DNA from: Rhodocyclaceae bacterium UBA1310
GTDB lineage: Bacteria > Pseudomonadota > Gammaproteobacteria > Burkholderiales > Rhodocyclaceae
Length of the DNA stretch: 13,094 bases
Assembly: GCA_002307175.1 (NCBI GenBank)
Contig: DBTS01000135.1
Coordinates: 1 to 13,094, forward strand
Direction: 5' to 3'
Below are positions 1 to 8,001 of the stretch, in pieces. The position numbers and the translations under genes were made by a program. Numbering within the stretch: position 1 is the first letter of the stretch; every line of letters starts with the position of its first letter. Below the pieces are notes generated by a model that did no database searches, was not told the DNA's origin, and saw only the letters and a list, made by a program, of their open reading frames with translations.

Positions 1-299
1 CGCATAAATGAGGATTTCGAGCAGCCGCTGTGCCAAATGAGGAGGCCCAATCACGCCTTCGCAGTAAGATCATGAACAGCTTCTTAGGCTTTAGTGTGGG
101 TATGTCTTCATGTCCTAAGCCAGGCGTGGTGAGTGCTCAGGGTATCGGCCCTGCGTTGGCGCCTGCAGAAGCGATTTGCGACCCACACAAAAGTCTGAAT
201 GACCGTTTTTTTAAACCCGAAGCAAGTTTCATTTCATACGCCAAACGCATTCACCTGGAGTAAAATCAAAAATCCGTTCCAGGCCGCGATTCCAAACAC
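1..299. other. No convincing gene (left edge)
   Basis: A 77-codon plus-strand frame (30-263) exists, but its product has no recognisable motif, signal or domain and its start has no clear ribosome binding site, so I do not call it. From about position 225 the sequence resembles the DNA upstream of the second paralogue at 885, so the last ~75 bases are probably the leader of the gene at 300. Confidence 0.5.
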
Positions 300-761
300 A
301 TGAAGGCTGAAAGTCCTGTCGTCCTGAACCTGAAAGTGCCCTTTCTGGCCGTTCTTGCCGTCGAAGGGATCATCTTGTGGGCAGTCTGGTCGATGCTCCA
401 GTTCGACGTTTTGGCATGCACAGAGCTTTCCGTCCTCCTGCTGCCCTGCATGCTTTTCTGCCTGTGGCGCGTCTCGATTGCCGTGAAACTCGGCGACACC
501 TACGTCGATACTTTTACGCTCTTCGGTCTCAGGCTGTCAGCGCACCAGGACATCAGCAACATCCGCATGATCCTCCTGCAGCCCGATCACCTGAATGACA
601 TCACCAGTATCACCCTTGAATTCAGCAACGGTCAGCATCTCAAGCTCTCAGGTTATTACACCAATTTTTGCGCCGCACACATATTCATCCTCAGAAACTG
701 GCCGCAGATCCCCCACCGCGTCCTCGCGCCCACAGCGAAACCGGAACTCCCAGACGACTGA
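300..761 (+). CDS. Small membrane protein, PH-like domain, paralogue 1
   Basis: The 153-residue product has two predicted membrane helices near residues 11-32 and 42-63, followed by a cytoplasmic-looking beta-rich domain of about 85 residues (from VKLGDTYVDTF through ITLEFSNGQHLKLSG) and a helix ending near NWPQIPHR. Two helices followed by short beta strands with a G-Q-H-L-K-L type strand resemble bacterial PH-like or YdbT/DUF-type membrane proteins, but I cannot name a family. It is about 55-60% identical by eye to the product of 885-1403, starting with the same MK(A/T)ESPVVL. The ATG at 300 lacks an adjacent Shine-Dalgarno; the nearest GGAG is at 257-260, 39 bases upstream, and the same spacing occurs in the second copy. 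Function unknown; probably a tandem duplication. Confidence 0.75.
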   Translation: MKAESPVVLNLKVPFLAVLAVEGIILWAVWSMLQFDVLACTELSVLLLPCMLFCLWRVSIAVKLGDTYVDTFTLFGLRLSAHQDISNIRMILLQPDHLNDITSITLEFSNGQHLKLSGYYTNFCAAHIFILRNWPQIPHRVLAPTAKPELPDD

Positions 762-884
762 TCCGATACCTGCAGCATGCCAAGCATTGCCCTGCCACCC
801 TGAATTTCGCAGTCTTTTTTGTACGCCGATCGCATTTAACAGGAGTAATATCGAAACATCGCCAAGCAGCCCATCCAAGCACAG

Positions 885-1403
885 ATGAAAACAGAAAGTC
901 CTGTCGTCCTGACCTTACGAATCCCCTTTTTCGCTCTGCTGATCATTGCTGCGCTGGTTTTGTGGGTCGTTTGGGGCATTCCCCAACTCACCCTGCCGGA
1001 ACGCGCCGGATTCTCAATCCTGCTGCTGCCCTTCATACTCTTTGGCCTGTGGCGCACCTCAGCTGTCGTGAAGCTCGACGCAGAACACATCGACAGTTTC
1101 AAGCTTTTCGGCCTGCAGCCTTCGAAGCGCCGCACACGGGACGACATCCGGGAGATTCTGCTGCAGCCGGATTACCAGAACGACATCACCGGCATCACCC
1201 TTGAATTCAAGGATGGCCGGCACATCAAACTTACCGGCCACTACAGCAATTTCTACGCTGCACGCACATTCGTCACCGAAAACTGGCAGGGCATTCCGCA
1301 CCGCCTGCTTGCGCCACTGGCAAGGCCGGACGATCCCAATGACCCCAACAACCCCCGCAGCAACTTCAACAACACCTTTGCTTCAGGCGACTCGGACGAC
1401 TGA
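885..1403 (+). CDS. Small membrane protein, PH-like domain, paralogue 2
   Basis: The 172-residue product is the second copy of the tandem pair. It has two membrane helices (about residues 11-32 and 42-63), then the beta-rich domain with VVKLDAEHIDSFKLFG and ITLEFKDGRHIKLTGHY. It differs from the first copy mainly by a C-terminal tail of about 20 polar residues rich in Asp, Asn and Pro (DDPNDPNNPR and beyond), likely disordered. The strong match of both coding and leader DNA to 225-761, with many substitutions, indicates an old duplication with both copies kept open. GGAG at 842-845 lies 39 bases before the ATG, as in copy 1. It ends 39 bases before the stop of the convergent LysR gene. Function not recognised. 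Confidence 0.78.
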   Translation: MKTESPVVLTLRIPFFALLIIAALVLWVVWGIPQLTLPERAGFSILLLPFILFGLWRTSAVVKLDAEHIDSFKLFGLQPSKRRTRDDIREILLQPDYQNDITGITLEFKDGRHIKLTGHYSNFYAARTFVTENWQGIPHRLLAPLARPDDPNDPNNPRSNFNNTFASGDSDD

Positions 1404-1442
1404 CTCTGCAGCACAAAACGCCGAAAAGCATCCCTGCTCGCT

Positions 1443-2345
1443 TCAGTCTATCCCGGCTCGCAGCTCTGCAGCATCAATCCCACAGGCATGCAGCACGGCA
1501 GAAATGCCGTGACTGATGAACTTGTGGCGATTGATCACCACATCGAGGTGGCGCAGCATCACCAGATCTGGCGTTTGCAGTGGCACCAGCGAACCGGCAC
1601 GAAAGGCATCTTCGAGTTCCAGTTCGGAAAGGCAGCCCAGACCCAGACCTGCCTTCACGCACTGGCGAATCGCTTCGGGCTGTTCCAGTTCGAGCGCCAC
1701 GCGGGGCGAGAAGCCCCGCTCCAAGCAAGCCTGCTCAAACACCTCGCGAGTACCCGAGCCCGCCTCACGCAACACCCACTCGGCCCGTGCAAGATCAGGC
1801 AAGGCACACACCTGCCCCACCAATGGATGACCCGGGGCGGCAAATGCCACAAGCCGGTCCTGTCGCCACGGGAAACGCTGCACCTCGCCGTTATCTGCAA
1901 AGCCCTCGACAAACCCCAGATCCAGCCGAAAGGCCGCCAGATGTGCGAGCACCTGCTCGGAGTTGTAGCGGGAGACGTGCACACGCCCCTGTGGATACTC
2001 TGCCTTGATACGGGCGATCAGGGCCGGCATCAGGTGATTGCCAATGGTTACGCTGGCGCCCAGATGCAGATCAAAAGCCGGTGAAGTGCTGCCTACGAGT
2101 TGCTCGATATCCTGTACGCGATCGAGCACCTCACGCGCTCGCGGCAACAACTCACGGCCAGAATCGTTGAGACGCAGTTGCCGCCCCACACGATCGAAGA
2201 GCATCACTCCGAGCTGCGCCTCCAGATCGGCCAGTGCCATGCTGGCAGCAGCCTGCGTCATCGCCACAGCCTGGGCGGCGCGTGTCACCTGCCCATGACT
2301 GGCAATGGCGGCAAATACTTCGAGCTGGCGCAGGGTTATTTTCAT
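1443..2345 (-). CDS. LysR-family transcriptional regulator (YeiE/CysB-like)
   Basis: A full-length LysR-type regulator of 300 residues. The N-terminal winged helix-turn-helix occupies residues 3-60 (LRQLEVFAAIASHGQVTRAA, then SMALADLEAQLG and LFDR). The effector domain runs from about 90 to 295, with GASVTIGNHLMP at 96-107 and REAGSGTREVFE at 193-204, motifs common in regulators that sense small anions or sulfur compounds. It is divergent from a YeiH-family transporter, the same arrangement as yeiE-yeiH in Escherichia coli. The inference is that it controls the transporter and itself through the 98-base region between them, where its start codon lies inside a 10-bp inverted repeat. Ligand not shown by the sequence; sulfite, sulfate or another small anion is a guess from context. 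Confidence 0.93.
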   Translation of the reverse strand: MKITLRQLEVFAAIASHGQVTRAAQAVAMTQAAASMALADLEAQLGVMLFDRVGRQLRLNDSGRELLPRAREVLDRVQDIEQLVGSTSPAFDLHLGASVTIGNHLMPALIARIKAEYPQGRVHVSRYNSEQVLAHLAAFRLDLGFVEGFADNGEVQRFPWRQDRLVAFAAPGHPLVGQVCALPDLARAEWVLREAGSGTREVFEQACLERGFSPRVALELEQPEAIRQCVKAGLGLGCLSELELEDAFRAGSLVPLQTPDLVMLRHLDVVINRHKFISHGISAVLHACGIDAAELRAGID

Positions 2346-2389
2346 CAGTAAAAGTTATTAGTGATATACAGATAAGTCGTTTTACTGAT
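2344..2389. promoter_or_regulatory. Inverted-repeat operator candidate between LysR gene and yeiH
   Basis: ATCAGTAAAA (2344-2353) and TTTTACTGAT (2380-2389) are perfect 10-bp inverted arms separated by 26 bases. Inside them TTAT (2355-2358) and ATAA (2372-2375) form a second, smaller dyad of the type LysR proteins bind. The left arm overlaps the start codon of the LysR gene, so binding could repress that gene directly. The surrounding DNA is AT-rich compared with both genes. Confidence 0.5.
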
Positions 2390-2427
2390 TATATTGCTGT
2401 CTATAGGCTGCAAACCAGTTTCTTTAC

Positions 2428-2444
2428 ACAGGGAATTGGCCATG
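2428..2444 (+). promoter_or_regulatory. Ribosome binding site choosing the yeiH start
   Basis: ACAGGGA ends about 8 bases before the ATG at 2442. An in-frame ATG at 2394 lies 16 codons upstream, without a Shine-Dalgarno and within the presumed promoter, so 2442 is preferred. Confidence 0.55.
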
Positions 2445-3464
2445 CAGTGCCTACGTTCATATCTCCCCGGGCTGTTCGTCGTAACGCTCATCACCATTGC
2501 TTCGATGTTTGGCGCCCAGTTCGGCCTCTCCCGCTTTGGCCTCAGTCCGCTCTCACTGGCCATCATCCTCGGCGTGGTGCTCGGCAATCTGCATCACGGT
2601 CTCGGCCAGGGACAGTTTCAGGCCGGGCTGCGCTTCTCACAGAAAACCCTGCTGCGCGCGGGTGTGGCGCTGTATGGCTTCAACCTCTCGCTCCAGCAGG
2701 TGGCGCAGGTTGGCATGCAAGGCATCGGCGTGGATCTGGTGATGGTCTGCTCCACCCTGCTGCTGGGGCTCTATGTGGGCCGCCGCATTCTGGGACTGGA
2801 CCGTGATGCGGCACTGCTGATCGCCACCGGCAGTGCCATTTGTGGCGCGGCAGCCGTGGTTGCCACAGTGCCGGCGCTAAAGATGTCTGAGGAAGAAGGC
2901 GTCAACAAGACCGCTGCAGCCGTGGCCAGCGTGGTGCTTTTCGGTACGCTGGCAATGATCGTCTACCCGCTGCTGTACGCCTGGTTCGACAGCGCGCACA
3001 GCTTCTTCGGCATCTATGTGGGCTCCACGGTGCACGAGGTGGCACAGGTGGTGGCAATTGGCAACATCATCGGGCATGGCGTGGCAGCGGATGCAATTAT
3101 CGTGAAAATGATCCGGGTGATGCTGCTCGTGCCCTTCCTGCTTATTGTCAGTGGGCTTAGCCCGCGCACCACCGACGCAAACGATGGCAATACCGGCACC
3201 AGCAGTCGCATCAGCGTGCCCTGGTTTGCCGTCGCCTTCATTCTCTGCGCTGCAATCAATTCCCTGCCCTTCATGCCACAGGGTGCTGCCACCTGGCTGC
3301 GCCTGATCGCCACTCTGCTGCTGAGTGCAGCAATGGCCGCACTGGGCATCGACACTACGTTGCGCCGCCTCAGGCAAACCGGGCCGCGCGCAATGCTGCT
3401 CGGCGGGATACTGTTCCTGCATCTCGTGGTGATCGGTGGTCTGATCAACAGCTGGCTTGGCTGA
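2442..3464 (+). CDS. yeiH: YeiH-family putative sulfate/sulfite exporter
   Basis: A 340-residue, very hydrophobic inner-membrane protein with about ten helices. It carries the family landmarks GSAICGAAAV (residues 130-139) and GSTVHEVAQVVA (194-205), followed by the K-x-x-R-V-M-L-L segment near 222-229. These are typical of the UPF0324/YeiH family (Cons_hypoth698), proposed to export sulfate or related anions; direct biochemical proof is limited. The start at 2442 is chosen for its ribosome binding site; using 2394 would add 16 residues. It is divergent from the LysR gene, which is probably its regulator. The length is normal for the family and I see no defects. Confidence 0.9.
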   Translation: MQCLRSYLPGLFVVTLITIASMFGAQFGLSRFGLSPLSLAIILGVVLGNLHHGLGQGQFQAGLRFSQKTLLRAGVALYGFNLSLQQVAQVGMQGIGVDLVMVCSTLLLGLYVGRRILGLDRDAALLIATGSAICGAAAVVATVPALKMSEEEGVNKTAAAVASVVLFGTLAMIVYPLLYAWFDSAHSFFGIYVGSTVHEVAQVVAIGNIIGHGVAADAIIVKMIRVMLLVPFLLIVSGLSPRTTDANDGNTGTSSRISVPWFAVAFILCAAINSLPFMPQGAATWLRLIATLLLSAAMAALGIDTTLRRLRQTGPRAMLLGGILFLHLVVIGGLINSWLG

Positions 3465-3556
3465 CAGGAAGCTTGCAGCCAAAGAGCATCCTGCCCAGGC
3501 AAGCTGGCGGCGTGATATAACCCCCGATCACAGTCGGCAACACAGCACTGTGAAGA

Positions 3557-3576
3557 GATTCAAGGGAATCCTTTTT
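3557..3576 (+). terminator. Weak hairpin plus T-run after yeiH
   Basis: GATTC (3557-3561) pairs with GAATC (3566-3570) across a four-base loop and is followed by CTTTTT. The stem is short, and the site is only 12 bases before the response-regulator ATG, so it may be a weak terminator or a chance hairpin in the next gene's leader. Confidence 0.25.
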
Positions 3577-3587
3577 CAGAGGATGTT

Positions 3588-4265
3588 ATGCGCTGCCTCA
3601 TCATTGAAGACGACCGGGATATCGCAAAGCTGATCGAAACCGGCCTGACCCAGGCAGGCCACACCGTGGTGGTCTGCCTCGACGCATCATCCGGGCTGGA
3701 CAAGGCACTGTACGAAGACTGGGATGTACTGATCCTCGACCGCATGCTTCCCGGCGATACCGACGGGCTGGAACTGCTTGAGAAGATCAAGGCACGGAAA
3801 ACCGGTTTCCCCGTCATCATCCTGAGTGCCCTGAGCAGCCTCGACGAGAAAATCAAGGGCCTGCGCGCCGGCGGTGACGACTATCTCGCCAAACCATTCT
3901 CATTTGATGAACTGCTGGCCCGCATTGAAGCAATCACGCGCAGAAGCCAGGCGTTCCAGACCACAGAACTGAAAGTCGACGACCTCATCCTTGATCTGCG
4001 TAGCCGCAAGGTATTTCGAGGCGGCAACCTGATACTCCTGCAGCCCCGGGAATTCAGACTGCTTGAATACCTGGCGCGCAACGAAGGAAAAGTCGTGACC
4101 CGGAAAATGCTCCTCGAAAACGTATGGGAATACCATTTCGATCCGCAAACCAACGTCATAGACGTACATATCAGCAGGCTGCGCAGCAAGATAGATAAGG
4201 ACACCGATTTCCCCCTGATCCACACCGTGCGTGGCGCAGGATTTGTGCTCAAAAAACATTCCTGA
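3588..4265 (+). CDS. OmpR/PhoB-family response regulator
   Basis: A 225-residue two-component response regulator. The receiver domain (1-118) has the acidic pocket E7-D8-D9, phospho-acceptor D51 in LILDRMLPG, S80 as the switch hydroxyl residue and K102 in YLAKPF. The C-terminal winged helix (about 125-223) includes LQPREFRLLEYLARN and the recognition region NVIDVHISRLRSKID, typical of the OmpR/PhoB class, so it binds DNA as a dimer when phosphorylated. AGAGG sits seven bases before the ATG. The histidine kinase gene follows 10 bases after its stop, so the pair is one transcription unit and very likely a cognate pair. The closest subgroups by feel are QseB/PmrA/CopR-like, but targets and signal cannot be read from the sequence. 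Confidence 0.96.
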   Translation: MRCLIIEDDRDIAKLIETGLTQAGHTVVVCLDASSGLDKALYEDWDVLILDRMLPGDTDGLELLEKIKARKTGFPVIILSALSSLDEKIKGLRAGGDDYLAKPFSFDELLARIEAITRRSQAFQTTELKVDDLILDLRSRKVFRGGNLILLQPREFRLLEYLARNEGKVVTRKMLLENVWEYHFDPQTNVIDVHISRLRSKIDKDTDFPLIHTVRGAGFVLKKHS

Positions 4266-4275
4266 GCCCCCGACA

Positions 4276-5631
4276 ATGCAATTCTTTCGCTCCGTCCTGT
4301 TTCGCATCGTGCTCGGCTACGTGGCACTCCTGCTTGCCACAGTGACCACGGTCTCCTGCCTTTTCTACGTCAATACCGCAGGTCTGCTCTCCCGGCAAAC
4401 CGACCGCCAGATCAACATGGCCAGCAGGCATCTCATCGGTGATTATGAGTTGCATGGAGAACCAGGGCTGATCACCGAAATTTCACGACTGCTCAATGAT
4501 GACCAGGATATAGCAAGCGAAGAATATCTTCTGCTCAATACACGCGGCGAAAAGCTCGCTGGCAATATCGTGAGCTGGCAGAATCTCAACCTGACAACAA
4601 GACAACTCTCGGAAGCTCCGGTCGAACGCCAGAACGGCTATCAGGAGAGCCGGATTTTCGTTCACCGCCTGCCGGACGATAATGTGCTTGTTGTCGGCCG
4701 CACCCTGCAGGATGTGAACAATCTGCGTGGCATCGTAAGCCGTTCCATCTACATAGGCTTTCTGTTTGCCGCCATCCTGACCCTGGCGGGCTCCTACCTT
4801 TTCAAAAGATATCTGCAACGCCAGCTTCGGGCGATTCATAACGTCACCGTGAATGTTTCCGAAGGCAATCTGCGCAAGCGCGTCGAATTCAAGGCTGGGA
4901 AAGATGAATTTGCCACCATCGCATCAGAAATCAACGCGATGCTCGACAAGATTGAAACCCTGATGAACGCCACCCGGGGTGCCTCCAATGCCATTGCACA
5001 TGATCTGAGAACGCCGTTGGGGCGCATCCGTGCCACGCTTGAAAGCGCCCTCATGCGCGAAGACCCCGCCGATCCACTGCGTGGCGAGATCGAATACGCA
5101 CTCACCGAGATCGACAAGTTACTGGGCGTGTTCGAAAAAATCCTCCAGATCAGCGAGGCGGAAGCCGGCATCCGGCGCCGCTCCTTTGAGCCACTTGATC
5201 TGGCAGCGGTGGCCGGCGAAATCTGTGAATTCTATGAGCCGGTAATCGAGGCTGAAGGCAGCCACCTGCAATTCCAGGCCAGCGCCCAGCCATTCATTCA
5301 GGGCGACAGGGAACTGCTGGCCGTTGTGCTTGCCAATCTGCTGGAAAATGCCCTCAAATATGCCGGAAAGCCCTGCAAAATCATCGTCACAGTCTCATCA
5401 GCCGAAGGGAAGGCAAACCTCAGCGTAGCGGATTCAGGGCCAGGCATTCCGGAAGCCGCCCTGGAGAAAATCACCGAATGGTTTTTCCGCTGCGACACCA
5501 GCCGTCATCTACCGGGAAACGGGCTTGGGCTCTCAATTGTGGCCTCGTATGTCGCACTCCACGAAGGCACACTGGATTTTCACAACACCCACCCCGGCCT
5601 GAGGGTACAGATCAGGATACCAGAAGCATAA
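4276..5631 (+). CDS. Two-component sensor histidine kinase
   Basis: A 451-residue inner-membrane sensor kinase. The first membrane helix is at about 8-32, followed by a periplasmic sensor loop to about 155, a second helix at 157-176 and a HAMP linker at 177-230. The H-box is AIAHDLRTPL with H242 as phosphorylation site. The ATP-binding domain has the N-box NLLENALKYA (354-363), G1 DSGPGIP (from 386), F-box WFFR and G2 GNGLGLSIV (from 414). All catalytic motifs are intact. The ATG at 4276 lies 10 bases after the regulator's stop; an in-frame ATG at 4231 would overlap the regulator by 35 bases and put 15 polar residues before the membrane helix, so I prefer 4276. The signal sensed is unknown; the sensor loop has no recognised fold. 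Confidence 0.95.
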   Translation: MQFFRSVLFRIVLGYVALLLATVTTVSCLFYVNTAGLLSRQTDRQINMASRHLIGDYELHGEPGLITEISRLLNDDQDIASEEYLLLNTRGEKLAGNIVSWQNLNLTTRQLSEAPVERQNGYQESRIFVHRLPDDNVLVVGRTLQDVNNLRGIVSRSIYIGFLFAAILTLAGSYLFKRYLQRQLRAIHNVTVNVSEGNLRKRVEFKAGKDEFATIASEINAMLDKIETLMNATRGASNAIAHDLRTPLGRIRATLESALMREDPADPLRGEIEYALTEIDKLLGVFEKILQISEAEAGIRRRSFEPLDLAAVAGEICEFYEPVIEAEGSHLQFQASAQPFIQGDRELLAVVLANLLENALKYAGKPCKIIVTVSSAEGKANLSVADSGPGIPEAALEKITEWFFRCDTSRHLPGNGLGLSIVASYVALHEGTLDFHNTHPGLRVQIRIPEA

Positions 5632-5695
5632 TTATCTGCATCTCGCGAAATTTCTGGCACGGACTGGCATGAATCGAACGATTCAATATCAACAT

Positions 5696-5762
5696 GATTC
5701 ATGTCGCATCACCCAAATACCGCAATGACCATGCGTCGGAAAACACTACGCTTTTCCGACCT
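5696..5762 (-). repeat. REP-like palindromic repeat, family 1, copy 1
   Basis: GTCGGAAAA (5735-5743) and TTTTCCGAC (5752-5760) form a perfect 9-bp stem with an 8-base loop. The left flank (GCATCACCC at 5706-5714 and AATGACCAT at 5725-5733) is shared with the copy at 9259. Reading its minus strand gives the same order as the copy at 9039. It lies between the kinase gene and the DUF3592-like gene; no transposase of the RAYT type is in the window. Confidence 0.7.
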
Positions 5763-5803
5763 GCTTCTCCAGCATTACAAAAAAGCTATTTTCACAGACG
5801 CAG

Positions 5804-6307
5804 ATGCTCATGAATCCCTGGCAATTTCTATTCGTGGTGTTTGCACTATCCGCCTTATATCGAGTGTGGCGCCAATATCAGTCTGAAGCATCGGCATTGA
5901 AGATCGCTTCAACCCTTACATTGGCAGGTGCGCTTCTACTCACAGCAGAAGTAACCCCCTTTGTACAACTTGCGCTATTCGGGAAAGAAACTACCGCCAT
6001 CGTCTTGAAAATAGACTGTGCGGAGGGGAAGAAAACGCATATCTACTATCAGTTCAACGTGGGCGACGAACAGGAGTCAGGCATCGCAACAGGTGGTTCT
6101 GGCAAACCATCGTGCGAACACATTGGAGTCGGCGCCACCGGAAACGTCTATTACCTGCCCACGGACACCTCCGTTCAGGTCTGGGGCCATCCGCGAGACT
6201 ACCTTTGGGAGCGCCTTTTGGCAGGCGTAATTTTGCTACCTGTTGCATTTATTTTTTCTTTTCGCGGAGTTCGCAAATCGCGTGCTGGCGTAAAGCAGCA
6301 AAAATAG
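5804..6307 (+). CDS. DUF3592-like membrane protein
   Basis: A 167-residue protein with predicted membrane helices near residues 5-20, 33-58 and 136-153. The extracytoplasmic part between the second and third contains THIYYQFNVGDEQESG and GVGATGNVYYLPTDTSVQ. This pattern of a Y-x-F-x-V strand followed by G-x-x-V-x-V-x-Y-L-P-x-D is what DUF3592 proteins show; the family function is unknown. The ATG at 5804 and a second ATG at 5810 are both possible, and neither has a strong ribosome binding site. The gene stands alone between the two-component operon and the convergent DUF3443 gene. Two cysteines (residues 72 and 104) lie in the loop and could form a disulfide. Confidence 0.72.
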   Translation: MLMNPWQFLFVVFALSALYRVWRQYQSEASALKIASTLTLAGALLLTAEVTPFVQLALFGKETTAIVLKIDCAEGKKTHIYYQFNVGDEQESGIATGGSGKPSCEHIGVGATGNVYYLPTDTSVQVWGHPRDYLWERLLAGVILLPVAFIFSFRGVRKSRAGVKQQK

Positions 6308-6488
6308 TCGTAGCGTCCTCCGGGCGGAAGCCTGATCGGCACGATGACACTGCACTGCATTGCTCCAGCTTCGCTGCCCCCTAAGACAGCCCGCCTCGTT
6401 CGCCCGAACAAATCAGCACTCCGGTGATGCATCTGGCCTTGGGCTGGCGGGAAACTGTTGCGCATATCCCCGCGCAGCAGCTCTGATC

Positions 6489-6530
6489 AAACGAAAACTG
6501 CCGCCCGGCTTGCACAGCCCGGACGGCAGT
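6489..6530 (-). terminator. Rho-independent terminator of the DUF2844-DUF3443 operon
   Basis: The arms ACTGCCGCCCGGCT (6497-6510) and AGCCCGGACGGCAGT (6516-6530) pair almost perfectly around a short loop. On the minus strand the hairpin is followed by TTTTCGTTT (6489-6497). It lies 20 bases past the DUF3443 stop codon. Confidence 0.8.
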
Positions 6531-6550
6531 CGTGGAACAATTCCAGTCAG

Positions 6551-7996
6551 TTAAAACGCCACGTACGGACCATACCCCACAGGTGTCGCACTTCCTTCTA
6601 TGGCAACAAACACACTTTTGCCGAAAAAGAAGGGCAAGCCAAAATCAAAGTAGGTGGTACTACCATAAGGAGCGCCCAGATTGTTGTATGCAGCGTAGCC
6701 TGAACTGAACAGGGTTTGCGCATTGGCAATGCTGAACGATAGCGTTTTGCTGGCGCTGCTGATTGTGCTGCTTGCCACGCTTGTCATTGTTGCCGAGAGT
6801 GCGGTTGTGCTTGTCGGGCAGAACCAGCCGCTGGCAGTGCCGCTGGTGCAGGTCGTCAGGCTGCTGTCGTTGAAGAACAGGCCATTCGAACCACTATCAA
6901 TAAAGCCGTACATGGTGGAGGAACCATTGAACGACACATAGAACAGCCCGGACGAACTCGTTCCATAGGGCACAGCTGAACCGAGCACATTATTGCTCTG
7001 CGTGCCAATGCCGAAATACAGCTTGCCCGTAGCAGTAGCTGCGCCGGAAGAGGAAACGGACGGCAGCACCAGCACCACGCCATTGTTATCGCTGCTGAAC
7101 TGCGCGACAGGATTCAGCACCTGGCTCGTCAGGGCTACCGTGGTGCCAGTACAACTACTACTGCTGGCGCACGAATAGTAATAGCCGGAGGAAGTGCTGC
7201 TGACACAACTGGAACCGCAATCCTGCTTGGTCGAACTGAGCCCGATGATGCCGTTGGCACCAAGTGAACTCTGCGTGCCCATGGAGGTACCCTTTGACTG
7301 GCAGGCCGAAGGTACGGTCGAATAGCTGGAATCCGAAACAAGCTGGATCGGCAGCGAGGCCGCTTCTTCGCCGGCAATGTACAAATCAGCTTTCTTTACG
7401 GTGCCCCACATGTAGCCACTGACGAACTGTGCACACTCGCCAAGCTGAGCGCCACTGCTGGAGGTAACAGCAGTCAATGCGCTGCTCACAGAAGAATCCA
7501 GCGCGGAGGCAAGGATACGCAATCCGGTGGAACCGGTATCGACAAGCACATGATCAACCGTCGTACAAGTCGTCGTCCCCGGGACGCACACCTTGACTGT
7601 GACATAAGGAACATCCACCACAGAAACAGACGTGAGCGTACTTTCGACAGTCATGTCGACAGAGTTTGAGACAGTCGATTGGGTAACAGAGTAGCTTGAA
7701 GCTGAAGAAGCCGCAGAGGAACTGGCCCTGGAGCTGCTTGAAGAGCTGGCACTGGCACTGATCGACGAACTGGATGAGGCCGTCGAAGACGCCACACTGG
7801 AAGCCGCCGACGAACTCGCCGTGGAGGTGGATGAACTGGAAGCTGCCGTGGATGCCGAAGAGCTGGAATTCGTCGATATCGTCGAGGACGAACTTGAATC
7901 CCCCCCTCCGCCGCCGCCACCGCAGGCAGCCAACAAACCCAGACTAAGCAGCAAAAGAGCCGGCTTGAGCATACGTGTCCGCATAGGAATTCTCAT
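6551..7996 (-). CDS. DUF3443 lipoprotein with aspartic-protease-like motifs
   Basis: The 481-residue product starts with a lipoprotein signal ending LLAAC, lipidation expected at Cys25. Next come seven glycines and a low-complexity Ser/Ala/Thr linker to about residue 103. The folded part contains VKVCVPGTTTC and VLVDTGSTGLRI (DTGS at 153-156), a second YGFIDSGSNGLFF (DSGS at 367-370), and ends with FDFGLPFFFGKSVFVAIEG. These features match DUF3443, a family of unknown function. Two D-T/S-G-S motifs about 210 residues apart, each followed by a hydrophobic strand, recall the two lobes of pepsin-like aspartic proteases; activity is inference. ATGs at codons 1, 5 and 9 are all possible, and codon 5 or 9 gives the more usual signal peptide. 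It follows the DUF2844 gene by 5 bases and is translated with it. Confidence 0.9.
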   Translation of the reverse strand: MRIPMRTRMLKPALLLLSLGLLAACGGGGGGGDSSSSSTISTNSSSSASTAASSSSTSTASSSAASSVASSTASSSSSISASASSSSSSRASSSAASSASSYSVTQSTVSNSVDMTVESTLTSVSVVDVPYVTVKVCVPGTTTCTTVDHVLVDTGSTGLRILASALDSSVSSALTAVTSSSGAQLGECAQFVSGYMWGTVKKADLYIAGEEAASLPIQLVSDSSYSTVPSACQSKGTSMGTQSSLGANGIIGLSSTKQDCGSSCVSSTSSGYYYSCASSSSCTGTTVALTSQVLNPVAQFSSDNNGVVLVLPSVSSSGAATATGKLYFGIGTQSNNVLGSAVPYGTSSSGLFYVSFNGSSTMYGFIDSGSNGLFFNDSSLTTCTSGTASGWFCPTSTTALSATMTSVASSTISSASKTLSFSIANAQTLFSSGYAAYNNLGAPYGSTTYFDFGLPFFFGKSVFVAIEGSATPVGYGPYVAF

Positions 7997-8001
7997 CGCA
8001 C

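Noticed and set aside
30..263. 77-codon plus-strand frame at the left edge
   Set aside because: No ribosome binding site, no motif, and its end runs into the leader conserved with 815-884.
668..1204. 178-codon plus-strand frame
   Set aside because: It overlaps the second paralogue in another frame; the protein similarity between paralogues lies in the 885-1403 frame.
1404..1473. Direct repeat CTCTGCAGCA, 60 bases apart
   Set aside because: Only 10 bases, one copy in the LysR coding end; no further structure.
1488..2084. 198-codon plus-strand frame
   Set aside because: It is antisense to the LysR gene, whose domain motifs are unambiguous.
2877..3482. 201-codon minus-strand frame
   Set aside because: It is antisense to the YeiH-family transporter and rich in His and Gln as expected of a shadow frame.
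5668..5703. Inverted repeat CATGAATC/GATTCATG after the kinase gene
   Set aside because: Considered as a terminator, but there is no T-run and the loop is 20 bases; may be chance or part of the repeat flank.
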